A DNA stretch of 64,000 nt from Mesorhizobium sp. CA14 (GCF_020165195.1 NZ_JAIUHR010000032.1:1-64000); one strand, 5' to 3'. Positions 27,125 through 35,237 are shown, counted from the stretch's first letter. Numbers and translations are program-made. The notes: generated from the letters alone by a model not told the origin.

Positions 27125-29495
27125 CGAGACCCTCCGGCAGAACGAGAACTTTCTGGCAGCAGTTGGCCGATCGGGCCACGCCGAGGCTTCTTAGCCTTCC
27201 CTGCTCGATCTTGGGGAGCGTCATGCGGCGGTTACAGCACGATCCCGTGCCGCTCATTATGTGAACGCGGCGCCGAGCCGTTTCGGATATGAAGGCGTCT
27301 ACCATCAGCCGAGATTCCGAGGGGCAGGAGTCGAGCAACTCGGCATATCCATCTCGAGGAATGCCGTTTGTCAGCGCAGCGGCGTATGCTCCTGCCTGCT
27401 CGCGCCATGTCCTGATCGCGACGATCCTGGCCCAGGACGCCTTGTAGGTAGCCACGTGGCCCATCGCGGCGATGAACGGTTCCGCTGGCTTTTCGGAAGG
27501 ACAGTCTCCGCCGAGGTCTCCTCTAGTCGTTAAGAAGCGCTGGCGCGCTGCTCGCGCTGCGTCCGAGGACGGATCAGGTCCGCACAAAGCGAGGATTGCC
27601 GATGCAGCCTCTTCGTCCAGAGGTCCGTCTGCCGCAGCGGCGCAGTAGGTATCCACCACCCGCTTTAGCCAATGTTCTGCCTTGGCTGCGGTTACTCGGT
27701 CGGCAAGCCTGTCACATGCATATGCCACGAGCGTCATCGCCCTCAGCGCAGTCTCGCGGCTGGCTCCCTTCGCAAGCATGGCGTCGATAACCTTGTCGAG
27801 AGCTTCGAGGGGATCTCGATTGCCTCCGCCGTTGCCCTTTCCGGTCTTCGGCCTCTTTCGGCTTTTCCCCGGTTCAGGTTCGTCTTCGTGATCATCGCGT
27901 CCGATTGGACCGCGACGCTCCTTAAGCGCAGATAGAAGCGCATCTACGAACCTAGCCCAGCCCCGGCTGGCTTCCCCGCCGCCCGGCTTCGCCGTAGCCG
28001 AGCCGCCGATATTCCACAAATCTGATGTAGGGATCATGGAAGGCCCGGTCTGCTTGGGTCCCGCGCTCCCGCCGCCTCCAGCGATCTCGGGCCGGAGAAA
28101 GCTGGGATTGTCGTGTGCCCATTCAAGCAGCACGCGAAAGTCGTCCGGCGTTTCGGTGCCGCCGAGAATAGCCGTGAGACTGGCAGCAGCCTTTCCTGCA
28201 AACCGTCTCAAGACGGTAATTGCCGAGAGAGACGCGAACCCCTCCGCGGCGCTCTGTCCCGCCTCGACCCTGAACACGACGCGCCCGCCTCGCAGAGATG
28301 CGGCCTCGAAGCCGGGAATTGCGACGCTGAAGCTGGCGTCATCTTCGAGGATGACATCGGCAAGCGGCTTCCATCCTGCTGGACCATAGTGAAAGAGCTG
28401 GGCAGCCCCTACCATCCTAGGCGAAAGCACACGTCCCGTGATTGCGTCGCCAGTTACGGATGCGCGAAGCACACCGGGCGGCGGGCCGTCGTCTTCTGCT
28501 TCGTTTTCCAGCGGAAGCAGGGGGAGCGGCACTGGGGCGGGAACAAGATGCCATCTGACCGTCGAGTTGCGCTGCACACGCGCCACGCAGGCCTCGACGT
28601 TGAAACCAGTCAGGGCTGCGCCGGAGGCGTTCGCGCTTCCAGAAACGATAAGCCTGCCGTTTCTGCAGGCAACCTCGAATGCCTTGGCATGCAGCTTCCT
28701 GTTTGCCGTATCCGTAAAAGGTTCGGCCGACACCGCAACGACCCGCGACTTCGCGCCGAGCGGCCAATTGGCTCCTGCCGTGCCTCGCACCGTACCTCCC
28801 GCATGCGCGTGAACGTGCACTTCCTCCAGCTTCAACCGACTGCACAAATCATCGACCGCTGCGCCGCCGTCCCAGAAGGGCGCGGCAACCGTAAGCCGAA
28901 TCGCGCCGCCGAGTTCTTCAGCGATGTCCTCCATGGATTGGGCGATGCTTCCCCCGAGGCTATGCAGGAAGCGCACCGAGCCATCCCCGCGTCCGCGGCC
29001 TGCCGCGCGAGTGAGATCTTGTGCGAGGAACGCGCATGCTTCCTGCGCCCCGTGAACAATTCCTCGCTGGCCGCCCAGCAGGTCAAAGAACCGCGCAGCC
29101 CCGTTGAAGGCATCGGCAGCAAACGAGGGATGAAGGTGCTCGGCCGTCTCGAGATTGCGGCCCCATCCGCTGAACGTAAGGTTGCCCGATCCGACGATGA
29201 GATGGCAGTCCTCGTCAGATACGAAGACAGAAACTTTGGGGTGAAAGACCCCTTTGCTGACGGAAACGGGTTCGATCTCGTAGTCGCGGCCCGCGCGCTG
29301 CGCTCCTTGTTCGCTCAGTCCGGATCGGATCCCTTCAACGTCGGCGAGGATAAGTGCCTCATGGCTGCGCCCGCGCACGAGTGCATCGAGAACGACGGAT
29401 TCGAAAAACGACAGGCTGAGGGCGTAAGTGGTGAAGACTGCCCTTCGCCACGACTGAACTCCTGTGATTTCGGCAGGCTTGAAACCCAAGTTCAT
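27117..29495 (-). CDS. phospholipase D-like predicted nuclease
   Basis: 792 residues. Two PLD half-motifs are visible: GVFHPKVSVFVSD (H85, K87, D94) with VGSGNLTFSGWG (101-112), and KLHAKAFEV (H269, K271) with VSGSANASGAAL (284-295). This is the bilobed arrangement of PLD-superfamily nucleases. The second half lacks the usual Asp. A Gly-rich and Arg/Lys-rich linker spans about 480-570 (PGKSRKRPKTGKGNGGGN), followed by a helical domain. First gene of a two-gene operon inside the island; a DNA-targeting defence role is inferred. Confidence 0.75.
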   Translation of the reverse strand: MNLGFKPAEITGVQSWRRAVFTTYALSLSFFESVVLDALVRGRSHEALILADVEGIRSGLSEQGAQRAGRDYEIEPVSVSKGVFHPKVSVFVSDEDCHLIVGSGNLTFSGWGRNLETAEHLHPSFAADAFNGAARFFDLLGGQRGIVHGAQEACAFLAQDLTRAAGRGRGDGSVRFLHSLGGSIAQSMEDIAEELGGAIRLTVAAPFWDGGAAVDDLCSRLKLEEVHVHAHAGGTVRGTAGANWPLGAKSRVVAVSAEPFTDTANRKLHAKAFEVACRNGRLIVSGSANASGAALTGFNVEACVARVQRNSTVRWHLVPAPVPLPLLPLENEAEDDGPPPGVLRASVTGDAITGRVLSPRMVGAAQLFHYGPAGWKPLADVILEDDASFSVAIPGFEAASLRGGRVVFRVEAGQSAAEGFASLSAITVLRRFAGKAAASLTAILGGTETPDDFRVLLEWAHDNPSFLRPEIAGGGGSAGPKQTGPSMIPTSDLWNIGGSATAKPGGGEASRGWARFVDALLSALKERRGPIGRDDHEDEPEPGKSRKRPKTGKGNGGGNRDPLEALDKVIDAMLAKGASRETALRAMTLVAYACDRLADRVTAAKAEHWLKRVVDTYCAAAADGPLDEEAASAILALCGPDPSSDAARAARQRFLTTRGDLGGDCPSEKPAEPFIAAMGHVATYKASWARIVAIRTWREQAGAYAAALTNGIPRDGYAELLDSCPSESRLMVDAFISETARRRVHIMSGTGSCCNRRMTLPKIEQGRLRSLGVARSANCCQKVLVLPEGLDG

Positions 29496-29771
29496 CCCCC
29501 CTGACCCTTTAAGCAGAGCTTATAGCATCGACAGGCTAAGAAGGAAGTATCCCACAACCATTGGAGGATGTAGAACCCATAAATCTAGCAGCTAGGCTTC
29601 CCTCGAAAACTGCCGTCGATCCGGCATTGCCTGGGCGGTTTGTTCCCAAACTGCAAACACTCACACCCCGATTGCCGTAATTTTCAAGCGTAAATGGTTG
29701 TTGTTCGCCGACTCTCACGTAAGAGTCATCTTCATTTGCTCAAGCGAGTTGAGGACAATAAAAATCGTTAG
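29496..29771. other. non-coding spacer with a small hairpin
   Basis: AT-richer spacer upstream of the PLD gene. It holds GACTCT - 6 bp - AGAGTC at 29710-29727, a possible weak transcript end for the 29772-30221 gene, but without a T run. No gene is supported. Confidence 0.4.
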
Positions 29772-30221
29772 TTACGTAGCCAGTCTAGTAGTTCCCATAC
29801 CCCAGCTTCGCACCGGCCATCTGCCCTCTGCGTCCTTTTCCTCTATTGTGAAATGAAATTCCTTAAATTGATGGGCTTCAAAGCGTGGCAGCATGTCCGA
29901 AAATTGCCCTCGAGTAACGTGTAGGGAAAGGCTCAATGACGGTAGCTCATCGGCTTCAAAAAGAACGCCCGCATCGGGATGGTCCGTCTTCATCGGGGTG
30001 GGAGCCATGATCATGACGACTCCAGGCCATCTGAATGCTGCACCCGGCATGATGAGCGAGGCAGCCAGTATCATATAGGTGAACTCAACTGATTGGCGCG
30101 GCGGGCCAGGCTGCGCGACCTGGCCAAAGTTGACGTTGGCCGAACCGACGATTTCGCCGCGCCATTCGCCAGCGACTACGGGGGGCAGCTGAAGACCGTT
30201 GGACTTTTTCCGGGCTGTCAT
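29772..30221 (-). CDS. hypothetical protein
   Basis: 149 residues, cytosolic. A beta-rich pattern with alternating hydrophobic residues (VEFTYMILAASLIMPGAAFR; LSLSLHVTRGQFSDML; FHFTIEEKDAEGRWPVRSWG). No family recognised. It lies alone on the minus strand, 276 bp downstream of the PLD pair's first gene in the direction of transcription, so it could be co-transcribed with that pair. Confidence 0.55.
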   Translation of the reverse strand: MTARKKSNGLQLPPVVAGEWRGEIVGSANVNFGQVAQPGPPRQSVEFTYMILAASLIMPGAAFRWPGVVMIMAPTPMKTDHPDAGVLFEADELPSLSLSLHVTRGQFSDMLPRFEAHQFKEFHFTIEEKDAEGRWPVRSWGMGTTRLAT

Positions 30222-30411
30222 TCTCTCGACTTGCCCCAGGTAGCTGACGGTTTCAATATCTGCTACCCCAAGCTTGGGAGTCGGTAGATGTCCGAGGTCA
30301 AGCTGCGAGGCTGCCGGGTCGTATCTCAGTTTGAAATTTGACGATGCGAAAGCTGTTGTCGCGAGCCGGCGCCAACTCCTGCATGCTTAGTGGAGAGCAT
30401 TGGAGATTTGC

Positions 30412-30606
30412 GTGAGCAAAAAGCGGGTCCTAACCGATGCCGAAAAGCGCCACGTCCATGATGTACAGATGACTATCGAACAGGCCAGGTTCCCTGACCA
30501 CATCATAAGGATTTTCGTGAAGCACGAGACGGACGACGACGGGAAGCCGTTGTGGACCATGACGAAGACAAAAGAGGCAGAGAAGCCGAATGGATGGAAG
30601 CCGTAG
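30412..30606 (+). CDS. small hypothetical protein
   Basis: 64 residues from the GTG at 30412, preceded by GGAG six bases upstream; a TTG at 30400 is in frame. Strongly charged (KKRVLTDAEKRHVHDVQMTI; KHETDDDGKPLWTMTKTKEA). No family is recognised. Confidence 0.5.
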   Translation: MSKKRVLTDAEKRHVHDVQMTIEQARFPDHIIRIFVKHETDDDGKPLWTMTKTKEAEKPNGWKP

Positions 30607-30745
30607 TGCCAACCGGACCTAAAGGCAAAAGCGCCCCGCCGACGTGATCGGCAATGCGCTCTGGTCTATGGGTACCTCTGCGAGAAGATGGACGCCGTTG
30701 CGCCGAAGCCGGGACCGCGCGGGCCGTAAAAAAGCGCATCACTCA

Positions 30746-31039
30746 ATGAACATCTTTGTTCCACTGCTGTCTCTTATCGGGCCGATTTATTTCGCTGCCC
30801 GTGGCTGGCCCCTTGAATTCGTTGTCGCATGGGCCGCTCTTTGGACAGGCCTACGCCTCATCGCTACTTCGAAATCGGTTTTCGAAAAACTCAGAGAGAA
30901 CGATGGTGATGAGCCGATGATGACCTGGTATCCTTACGTCGCTTTCGCCGGAGTCTTTTTAGCCACGTTTGCGATGTTCGGAGCTACGCACCTAGTGGTC
31001 TATTGGACGATTTGCCGCTCGATTCGAGTTTCAAACTGA
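30746..31039 (+). CDS. small membrane protein
   Basis: 97 residues from the ATG at 30746, with three likely membrane segments: IFVPLLSLIGPIYFAARGW, EFVVAWAALWTGLRLIA and YVAFAGVFLATFAMFGATHL. A short cytosolic loop separates the second and third. A longer reading from 30644 adds an Arg-rich extension without similarity and is not favoured. No family is recognised; it may be an effector or immunity component in this cargo region. Confidence 0.55.
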   Translation: MNIFVPLLSLIGPIYFAARGWPLEFVVAWAALWTGLRLIATSKSVFEKLRENDGDEPMMTWYPYVAFAGVFLATFAMFGATHLVVYWTICRSIRVSN

Positions 31040-31187
31040 GACACTACCGGCTGCCGCGTACTATTGCATCGTCCGCTTAACCCTGGAATCTTTCGCTTGG
31101 CAGGTGCCCAAACCGCTCGGTAGCATTTATCTATGATTGCCCGTAAACGGCGCGGGGCGCACTTAGACTCCATACAGGAGCGAATAC

Positions 31188-31634
31188 TTGAGCGAACAGA
31201 ACGAAGCCCAGACAATTGATCTGGTCGAGCTGACTGCCGATATTGTGTCGGCCTATGTCAGCAAGAATCCACTACCCGTCGCTGGTCTACCCCACCTTAT
31301 TGCTTCAATTCACTCATCTTTGGCAGGTATCGGCCAGCCATTTGCCGCCGAAGAGCCGAAGCGGGAGCCAGCCGTCAACCCAAAGCGATCGGTGTTTCCT
31401 GACTACATCATCTGCCTTGAGGACGGGAAGAAGTTCAAATCCCTGAAGCGCCATCTCGGCGTGCACTATGGGCTGACGCCAGACGAGTACCGGGTCAAGT
31501 GGGCGCTGAAGTCTGATTATCCTATGGTCGCGCCGAACTATGCGGCCCAACGATCGGCCCTCGCAAAGTCCAGCGGGCTTGGCCGCAAGGCCGTAGTCGC
31601 GCCTGCAAAGAAATCAGCACGTCAGAAAGCTTGA
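31188..31634 (+). CDS. Ros/MucR-family transcriptional regulator
   Basis: 148-residue DNA-binding protein of the rhizobial Ros/MucR family. The N-terminus (LTADIVSAYVSKNPLP) is the oligomerisation region; the finger is YIICLEDGKKFKSLKRHLGVHYGL with C76, H89 and H93 present but Asp at 79 where Ros has its second zinc Cys. Some Mesorhizobium Ros homologues fold without zinc, so this may be functional. It starts with TTG, with AGGAG upstream; this start matches the family's N-terminus. MucR proteins silence AT-rich DNA, so this copy may tune island expression. Confidence 0.85.
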   Translation: MSEQNEAQTIDLVELTADIVSAYVSKNPLPVAGLPHLIASIHSSLAGIGQPFAAEEPKREPAVNPKRSVFPDYIICLEDGKKFKSLKRHLGVHYGLTPDEYRVKWALKSDYPMVAPNYAAQRSALAKSSGLGRKAVVAPAKKSARQKA

Positions 31635-31809
31635 TTTTCATCCAGCTGGGAGCGGGCAGTTTGGCGATAGGCAAGCTATGAAGTTCTAGGGATCACGAAC
31701 GTAGCGCGAGCGTTCACCATGAGGCGCGTAGTCGCCGCTCGCTCGCTACAGCGCCGTTTAGTTGGCGCGCTCGCGAGCGGTTTGCGCCCAGGTCTACCTA
31801 TAAAACTGA

Positions 31810-32028
31810 CTACGGATAGTCGCTTGGCTTGACCAACTCCAAGTGACTTACGCCTAACGCCTGAGCAAGCTCATAAAGAGTGATCACCGTGGGGTTCCGC
31901 CGACCGCGTTCGAGGCTGCTCAGATACTGCTGACTGAATCCGGAGCGTGCTTCTACGTCCTCCTGCGTCAGGCCTTTCTCCCGCCGAATACGCGCGAAGT
32001 TTTTTCCAACCAGCTGACGCATGTCCAT
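31810..32028 (-). CDS. small XRE-family repressor-like protein
   Basis: 72 residues, almost entirely one helix-turn-helix domain: LVGKNFARIRREKGLTQEDV, then SGFSQQYLSSLERGRRNPTV. ATG at 32028 is preferred over an upstream TTG because the HTH fold starts there. It is divergent from the 32122 gene and shares an AT-rich promoter region, so it likely regulates that gene and itself. Confidence 0.8.
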   Translation of the reverse strand: MDMRQLVGKNFARIRREKGLTQEDVEARSGFSQQYLSSLERGRRNPTVITLYELAQALGVSHLELVKPSDYP

Positions 32029-32044
32029 GCGTCGACAATCGAGG

Positions 32045-32074
32045 TTTACACACTTTAAGTTTATCAACTATAAT
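32045..32074 (+). promoter_or_regulatory. promoter in the XRE/32122 divergent spacer
   Basis: TTTACA at 32045-32050 and TATAAT at 32069-32074, spacing 18, pointing toward the 32122 gene. The same AT-rich stretch is where the divergent XRE gene's own promoter must lie, so one bound repressor could cover both. Confidence 0.55.
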
Positions 32075-32121
32075 ATGTATTCTTATGGCGGGAGACTTGC
32101 CCTACGGAAGGAGCCCATGCT

Positions 32122-32724
32122 GTGGCAGCGAAAAAGTCGACTGTTCTCGCCGCAACCGGCGACGACACGGAATTGCATCCGGCAGCCTTACACGATCCCG
32201 CACTTCTGCTCGTGCGCGATTGGCAAATAGCTCGGTATATATCCATCCTTTTATGCCGCGTGCAGCAGCGGTTGGAGAGCCAAATCATAGTCGATCCCGG
32301 AATTCAGGGATTGACCTCAGAATTACCGACGCGAGTTCAAGACAAAACGGCGTGCACTCTCGATGGTCCACGGGAGTATGCGGTTGCGCAGGAGGCCGAG
32401 GTCTTTGCGATGACCGAAGCTCTTAAGCTCCAGGACTCTGTCCCTGATATCGCGGCAACGTCGCTTGAAGGAGTAATTGCCAAATTGCAAATCATTGTCG
32501 GCGCAGATCGAGACATCGGTGATCCCACCGACTTTCCTTGGCCGCATATCGCGTCGGTGCTACGGGACTTGGAGCAGATTGCGGGATACCTGCCCCGCTG
32601 CCGTCCAAGCCGAGCAAAAACGCGGACCGACGTTGCCAGGCACTGGGCCTCGGCAGTTGAGCTTGTCACTGCTCTGATCGATGAAGAAGCGCCGCAGCAG
32701 CGTGGCGAGCCGTCTCGGGCATAA
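32122..32724 (+). CDS. hypothetical protein
   Basis: 200 residues starting at GTG 32122 with a strong GGAAGGAG ribosome site. Contains DWQIARYISILLCRVQQRLE, an amphipathic or weakly hydrophobic helix, and a helical C-terminal half (SLEGVIAKLQIIVGADRDIG; WPHIASVLRDLEQIAGYLPR). No family recognised. Last gene before the right end of the island. It is divergent from a small XRE gene. Nothing is recognised between 32725 and 32911. Confidence 0.6.
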   Translation: MAAKKSTVLAATGDDTELHPAALHDPALLLVRDWQIARYISILLCRVQQRLESQIIVDPGIQGLTSELPTRVQDKTACTLDGPREYAVAQEAEVFAMTEALKLQDSVPDIAATSLEGVIAKLQIIVGADRDIGDPTDFPWPHIASVLRDLEQIAGYLPRCRPSRAKTRTDVARHWASAVELVTALIDEEAPQQRGEPSRA

Positions 32725-32911
32725 TGCAGCACACCGTGCGCAACTATCATTTTTATCGTCTCGTCCTGTCCACGCCGTCCACAGCTATAGGAGAGACCCC
32801 AGTCTCCCAAGTCGGAGGAGACCGACCTTTGCAACTGGACGTGCGTTAGCGATTGGACAAAACGTCCCCGACGAATTCGGGCGTCAAGCCGGTTCCCGAC
32901 TCTCAAACATC

Positions 32912-32931
32912 GTGTTGACCAGGTGTTGACC
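32912..32931. promoter_or_regulatory. integrase arm-type repeat, right end
   Basis: GTGTTGACC then GGTGTTGACC, one base apart, in the same orientation as the pair at 10211-10231. It lies 60 bp inside the right core site. In the excised circle the two pairs would flank the joined attachment site. Confidence 0.7.
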
Positions 32932-32946
32932 ACGCTGAAATAGAAA

Positions 32947-32966
32947 GGGCCACCAGATGGTGGCCC
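32947..32966 (-). terminator. island-borne terminator for tRNA-Gly
   Basis: Inverted repeat GGGCCACC - AGAT - GGTGGCCC. Read on the minus strand it is followed by TTTCTATTT. It is 33 bp downstream of the tRNA-Gly 3' end and replaces the chromosomal terminator displaced to 10000-10024. Confidence 0.8.
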
Positions 32967-32991
32967 TGATCTAAGTGCTTAATTTCCCTTC

Positions 32992-33047
32992 AGGAAACTG
33001 GAGCGGGTGAGGCGATTCGAACGCCCGACCCCAACCTTGGCAAGGTT
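32992..33047. repeat. right attachment site (56-bp direct repeat)
   Basis: Identical to 10043-10098. Covers the 3' 49 nt of the intact tRNA-Gly gene plus 7 bp beyond its CCA end. Confidence 0.95.
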
Positions 33048-33073
33048 GTGCTCTACCCCTGAGCTACACCCGC
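32999..33073 (-). tRNA. tRNA-Gly (GCC)
   Basis: 75-nt cloverleaf read on the minus strand: acceptor GCGGGTG paired with CACCCGC, D-arm with AGCTCAGGGGTAGAGC, anticodon stem CAACC/GGTTG with loop TTGCCAA (anticodon GCC), T-arm GGGCGTTCGAATCGCCT (with the TTCGAAT loop), discriminator T and an encoded CCA. Its 3' half is the island attachment site and is fully restored. Confidence 0.97.
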
Positions 33074-33207
33074 TCGCGCGGCCTTGGGCCGCAAGCCGCG
33101 CCTATATGGCCGAAGAGCGCGGCGATTGCAACAGGGAAATGACGGTCTTTTTGGAGCGAATTTCTTCCTGCGGCGAAGTACGCATCGAAAGCATCAAAGC
33201 GGCGCCG

Positions 33208-33269
33208 AACCGGACCGATCGCAAATCCGCAGGCAAAGCCGTCGCCCGCTTTTCCTGGAATTGCTCCGG
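33208..33269. repeat. partial dispersed repeat family E
   Basis: Ends with TTTTCCTGGAATTGCTCCGG, the conserved right half of family E. The left half is degenerate. Confidence 0.45.
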
Positions 33270-33335
33270 CGGTCTTGCCCCGAGGGCACGGTTGGCCGTA
33301 AACGGCATGAGCCCTGTTCGACCGCGCGAGGACCG

Positions 33336-33830
33336 ATGCCGAAGACTGAAGCCGAGCTCAACGAATTTCTTGCCGGTCTCGGCATTTCCGTCTCAACGGT
33401 CAGGCACCCGCCGCTGTTCACGGTCGCCGATTCGCAATGCCTGCGCGGCGAGATTCCCGGCGGCCACACCAAGAACCTGTTCCTCAAGGACAAGAAGGAC
33501 AACTATTTCCTCGTCACCGTCGGCGAGGACGCCGTGGTCGACCTGAAGCAGATCCACCACCTGATCGGCGCCGCCAGCCGGGTGTCGTTCGGCAAGCCGG
33601 AGATGCTGATGGAGCTGCTTGGCGTGATCCCCGGCGCGGTCACCGTCTTCGGCCTGATCAACGACACGGAAGGGAGGGTCAAGGTCGTGCTCGACCAGGC
33701 CTTGATGAGCCATGACGTCATCAACGGCCATCCGCTGACCAATGAGGCGACGACCTCGATCGCCGCCGCCGACCTGATCAGATTCGTCGAGGCAACCGGC
33801 CACGATCCTGTTATCCTGAAAGTCTCATAA
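33336..33830 (+). CDS. YbaK/ProX-type prolyl-tRNA deacylase
   Basis: Likely a trans-editing enzyme that removes Ala from mischarged tRNA-Pro. 164 residues matching the freestanding YbaK/aminoacyl-tRNA deacylase domain: TVRHPPLFTVADSQ, GGHTKNLFLKDKKDNYFLVT with the conserved Lys, GVIPGAVTVFGLIND and HPLTNEATTSI. The ATG at 33336 follows GAGGAC; upstream in-frame sequence overlaps repeat DNA. First chromosomal gene after the tRNA. Confidence 0.88.
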   Translation: MPKTEAELNEFLAGLGISVSTVRHPPLFTVADSQCLRGEIPGGHTKNLFLKDKKDNYFLVTVGEDAVVDLKQIHHLIGAASRVSFGKPEMLMELLGVIPGAVTVFGLINDTEGRVKVVLDQALMSHDVINGHPLTNEATTSIAAADLIRFVEATGHDPVILKVS

Positions 33831-33932
33831 TCTTGAAAGTCGGGGCCTGATCGCCACATGGAAGGCGGTTCCGAAATCCGATAATGACGCGCCGGGCGCC
33901 GACGCCTGGAGCGCGACCGAAAGGGCGACACG

Positions 33933-34925
33933 ATGAGCGACAACAATCCGTATAGCGGCGCGTTTGGCGGCAATGGCGGCCAATACGCCCAGACGGTGCA
34001 ATATGGCGGCGGCGACCGCCCCAAGGTTTCGCTGGGCGACGCGCCGGCGGCGGCCGACCTGATCAAGGAGACGACAACAGCCGCCTTCGCCGCCGACGTC
34101 ATCCAGGAATCGCGCCGCCAGCCGGTGCTGGTCGACTTCTGGGCGCCATGGTGCGGGCCCTGCAAGCAGCTGACGCCGCAGCTCGAAAAAGCGGTGCAAG
34201 CCGCAAGCGGCAAGGTCAAGCTGGTCAAGATGAACATCGACGATCATCCCTCGATTGCCGGCCAGCTCGGCATTCAGTCGATCCCCGCGGTCATCGCCTT
34301 CAAGGACGGCCAGCCTGTCGACGGCTTCATGGGCGCTATCCCCGAAAGCCAGGTAGCCCAGTTCATCCAGAAGGTCGGCGGCAAGGGCGGCGGCGCGCCG
34401 CAGATCGCGGACGCGCTTGCGGCGGCCGCCGAGGCGCGCACGGCCGGCGACGCGCAGACCGCGGCCGACATTTACGATGCGATCCTCGAGCAGGCGCCCG
34501 AGACGCTCGAGGCGATCGCCGGCTTGGGCGAGATCCTGTTTGACGCTGGCGATGCGGAAGGCGCCAAGGCCGTGCTCGCCCGAGCGCCCGAGGATAAGAA
34601 GGACGCGCCCGCACTGGCGGCGCTGCGCGCCAAGATGACGCTGGCGGCGGAAGCGGCGGCGCTCGGCAATCCGGCCGAGCTCGAGCGGCGGCTCGCCGCC
34701 AACCCCGCCGACCATCAGGCGCGCTTCGACCTGGCGATGATCCAGAACGCGCGCGGCGAGCGGAATGCGGCCGCCGACAATCTGCTGGCGATCGTCAAGG
34801 CCGACCGGAGCTGGAACGACGACGGGGCCAGGGCGCAGCTTTTGAAGCTGTTCGAGGCTTGGGGAATGACCGACGAGGCGACGCTCGCGGCACGCCGCAA
34901 GCTCTCGTCGCTGCTGTTCTCGTAG
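33933..34925 (+). CDS. thioredoxin-TPR protein (CnoX/YbbN-like)
   Basis: 330 residues. A thioredoxin fold spans about 55-150 with an intact active site (VDFWAPWCGPCKQLTPQLE) and the cis-Pro segment SIPAVIAF. The C-terminal half has tetratricopeptide-like helices (TAADIYDAILEQAPETLEAI; RRLAANPADHQARFDLAMIQ). This is the architecture of the redox chaperone CnoX, which hands clients to GroEL and protects them during oxidative stress. E. coli CnoX lacks WCGPC, whereas this protein keeps it, so it should be redox-active. Confidence 0.88.
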   Translation: MSDNNPYSGAFGGNGGQYAQTVQYGGGDRPKVSLGDAPAAADLIKETTTAAFAADVIQESRRQPVLVDFWAPWCGPCKQLTPQLEKAVQAASGKVKLVKMNIDDHPSIAGQLGIQSIPAVIAFKDGQPVDGFMGAIPESQVAQFIQKVGGKGGGAPQIADALAAAAEARTAGDAQTAADIYDAILEQAPETLEAIAGLGEILFDAGDAEGAKAVLARAPEDKKDAPALAALRAKMTLAAEAAALGNPAELERRLAANPADHQARFDLAMIQNARGERNAAADNLLAIVKADRSWNDDGARAQLLKLFEAWGMTDEATLAARRKLSSLLFS

Positions 34926-34973
34926 CGCGGCTCGGCGTCTCACGGATTCGCAGGACCGCTCTCAGTGTTGTTC

Positions 34974-35076
34974 TGACGCAATTCCGGACGGAAAACCGTT
35001 TCACACTTTTCCTGGAATTGCTCTAGGCTTGTTCTTTGCGCAATTCCGGGCGGAAACCGCGGTTTTCGGAATTGCC
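34974..35076. repeat. two tandem copies of dispersed repeat family E
   Basis: First copy 34974-35023: GACGCAATTCCGGACGGAAA and TTTTCCTGGAATTGCTC. Second copy 35037-35076: GCGCAATTCCGGGCGGAAAC and TTTTCGGAATTGCC. Both keep inverted AATTCC/GGAATT ends. No gene is seen between 34926 and 35237. Confidence 0.65.
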
Positions 35077-35237
35077 CCGAATTTTTTGCCGGCTGTCGCG
35101 GCCGGCAGGCTTGAGCGGCGGAGCGCCAGCGCCAGATAAGGGCAGGCTGGCGGTTCGCCGCCAAATGAGGACGAGTTTGCCGGGCGAGAGGAGATTGCAG
35201 GTGATGCGCTTGCCGGCGTTGCTTTGGGAGGGTTGCG

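Larger units (their letters stand above)
10043..33047. mobile_element. 22.9-kb integrase-bearing genomic island in tRNA-Gly(GCC)
   Basis: Bounded by identical 56-bp direct repeats (10043-10098 and 32992-33047). The right copy is part of an intact tRNA-Gly; the left copy holds only the 3' 49 nt of that tRNA. A tyrosine integrase is the first gene inside the left end. GGTGTTGACC arm-type repeats flank both ends. Cargo: dNTPase, CoiA-like nuclease, HTH/nuclease/STAND-like giant, two HEPN proteins, DUF4238, a dead IS110 element, a PLD-like pair, and regulators. No relaxase, type IV secretion or virion genes were recognised, so transfer would need a helper. Confidence 0.93.

Noticed and set aside
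28113..29504. 463-residue plus-strand frame opposite the PLD gene
   Set aside because: It mirrors the PLD gene in reverse, and the PLD motifs on the minus strand are clear.
10043..33047. Prophage or conjugative element
   Set aside because: No capsid, tail, terminase, relaxase or type IV secretion genes were found; only the integrase is shared with such elements.
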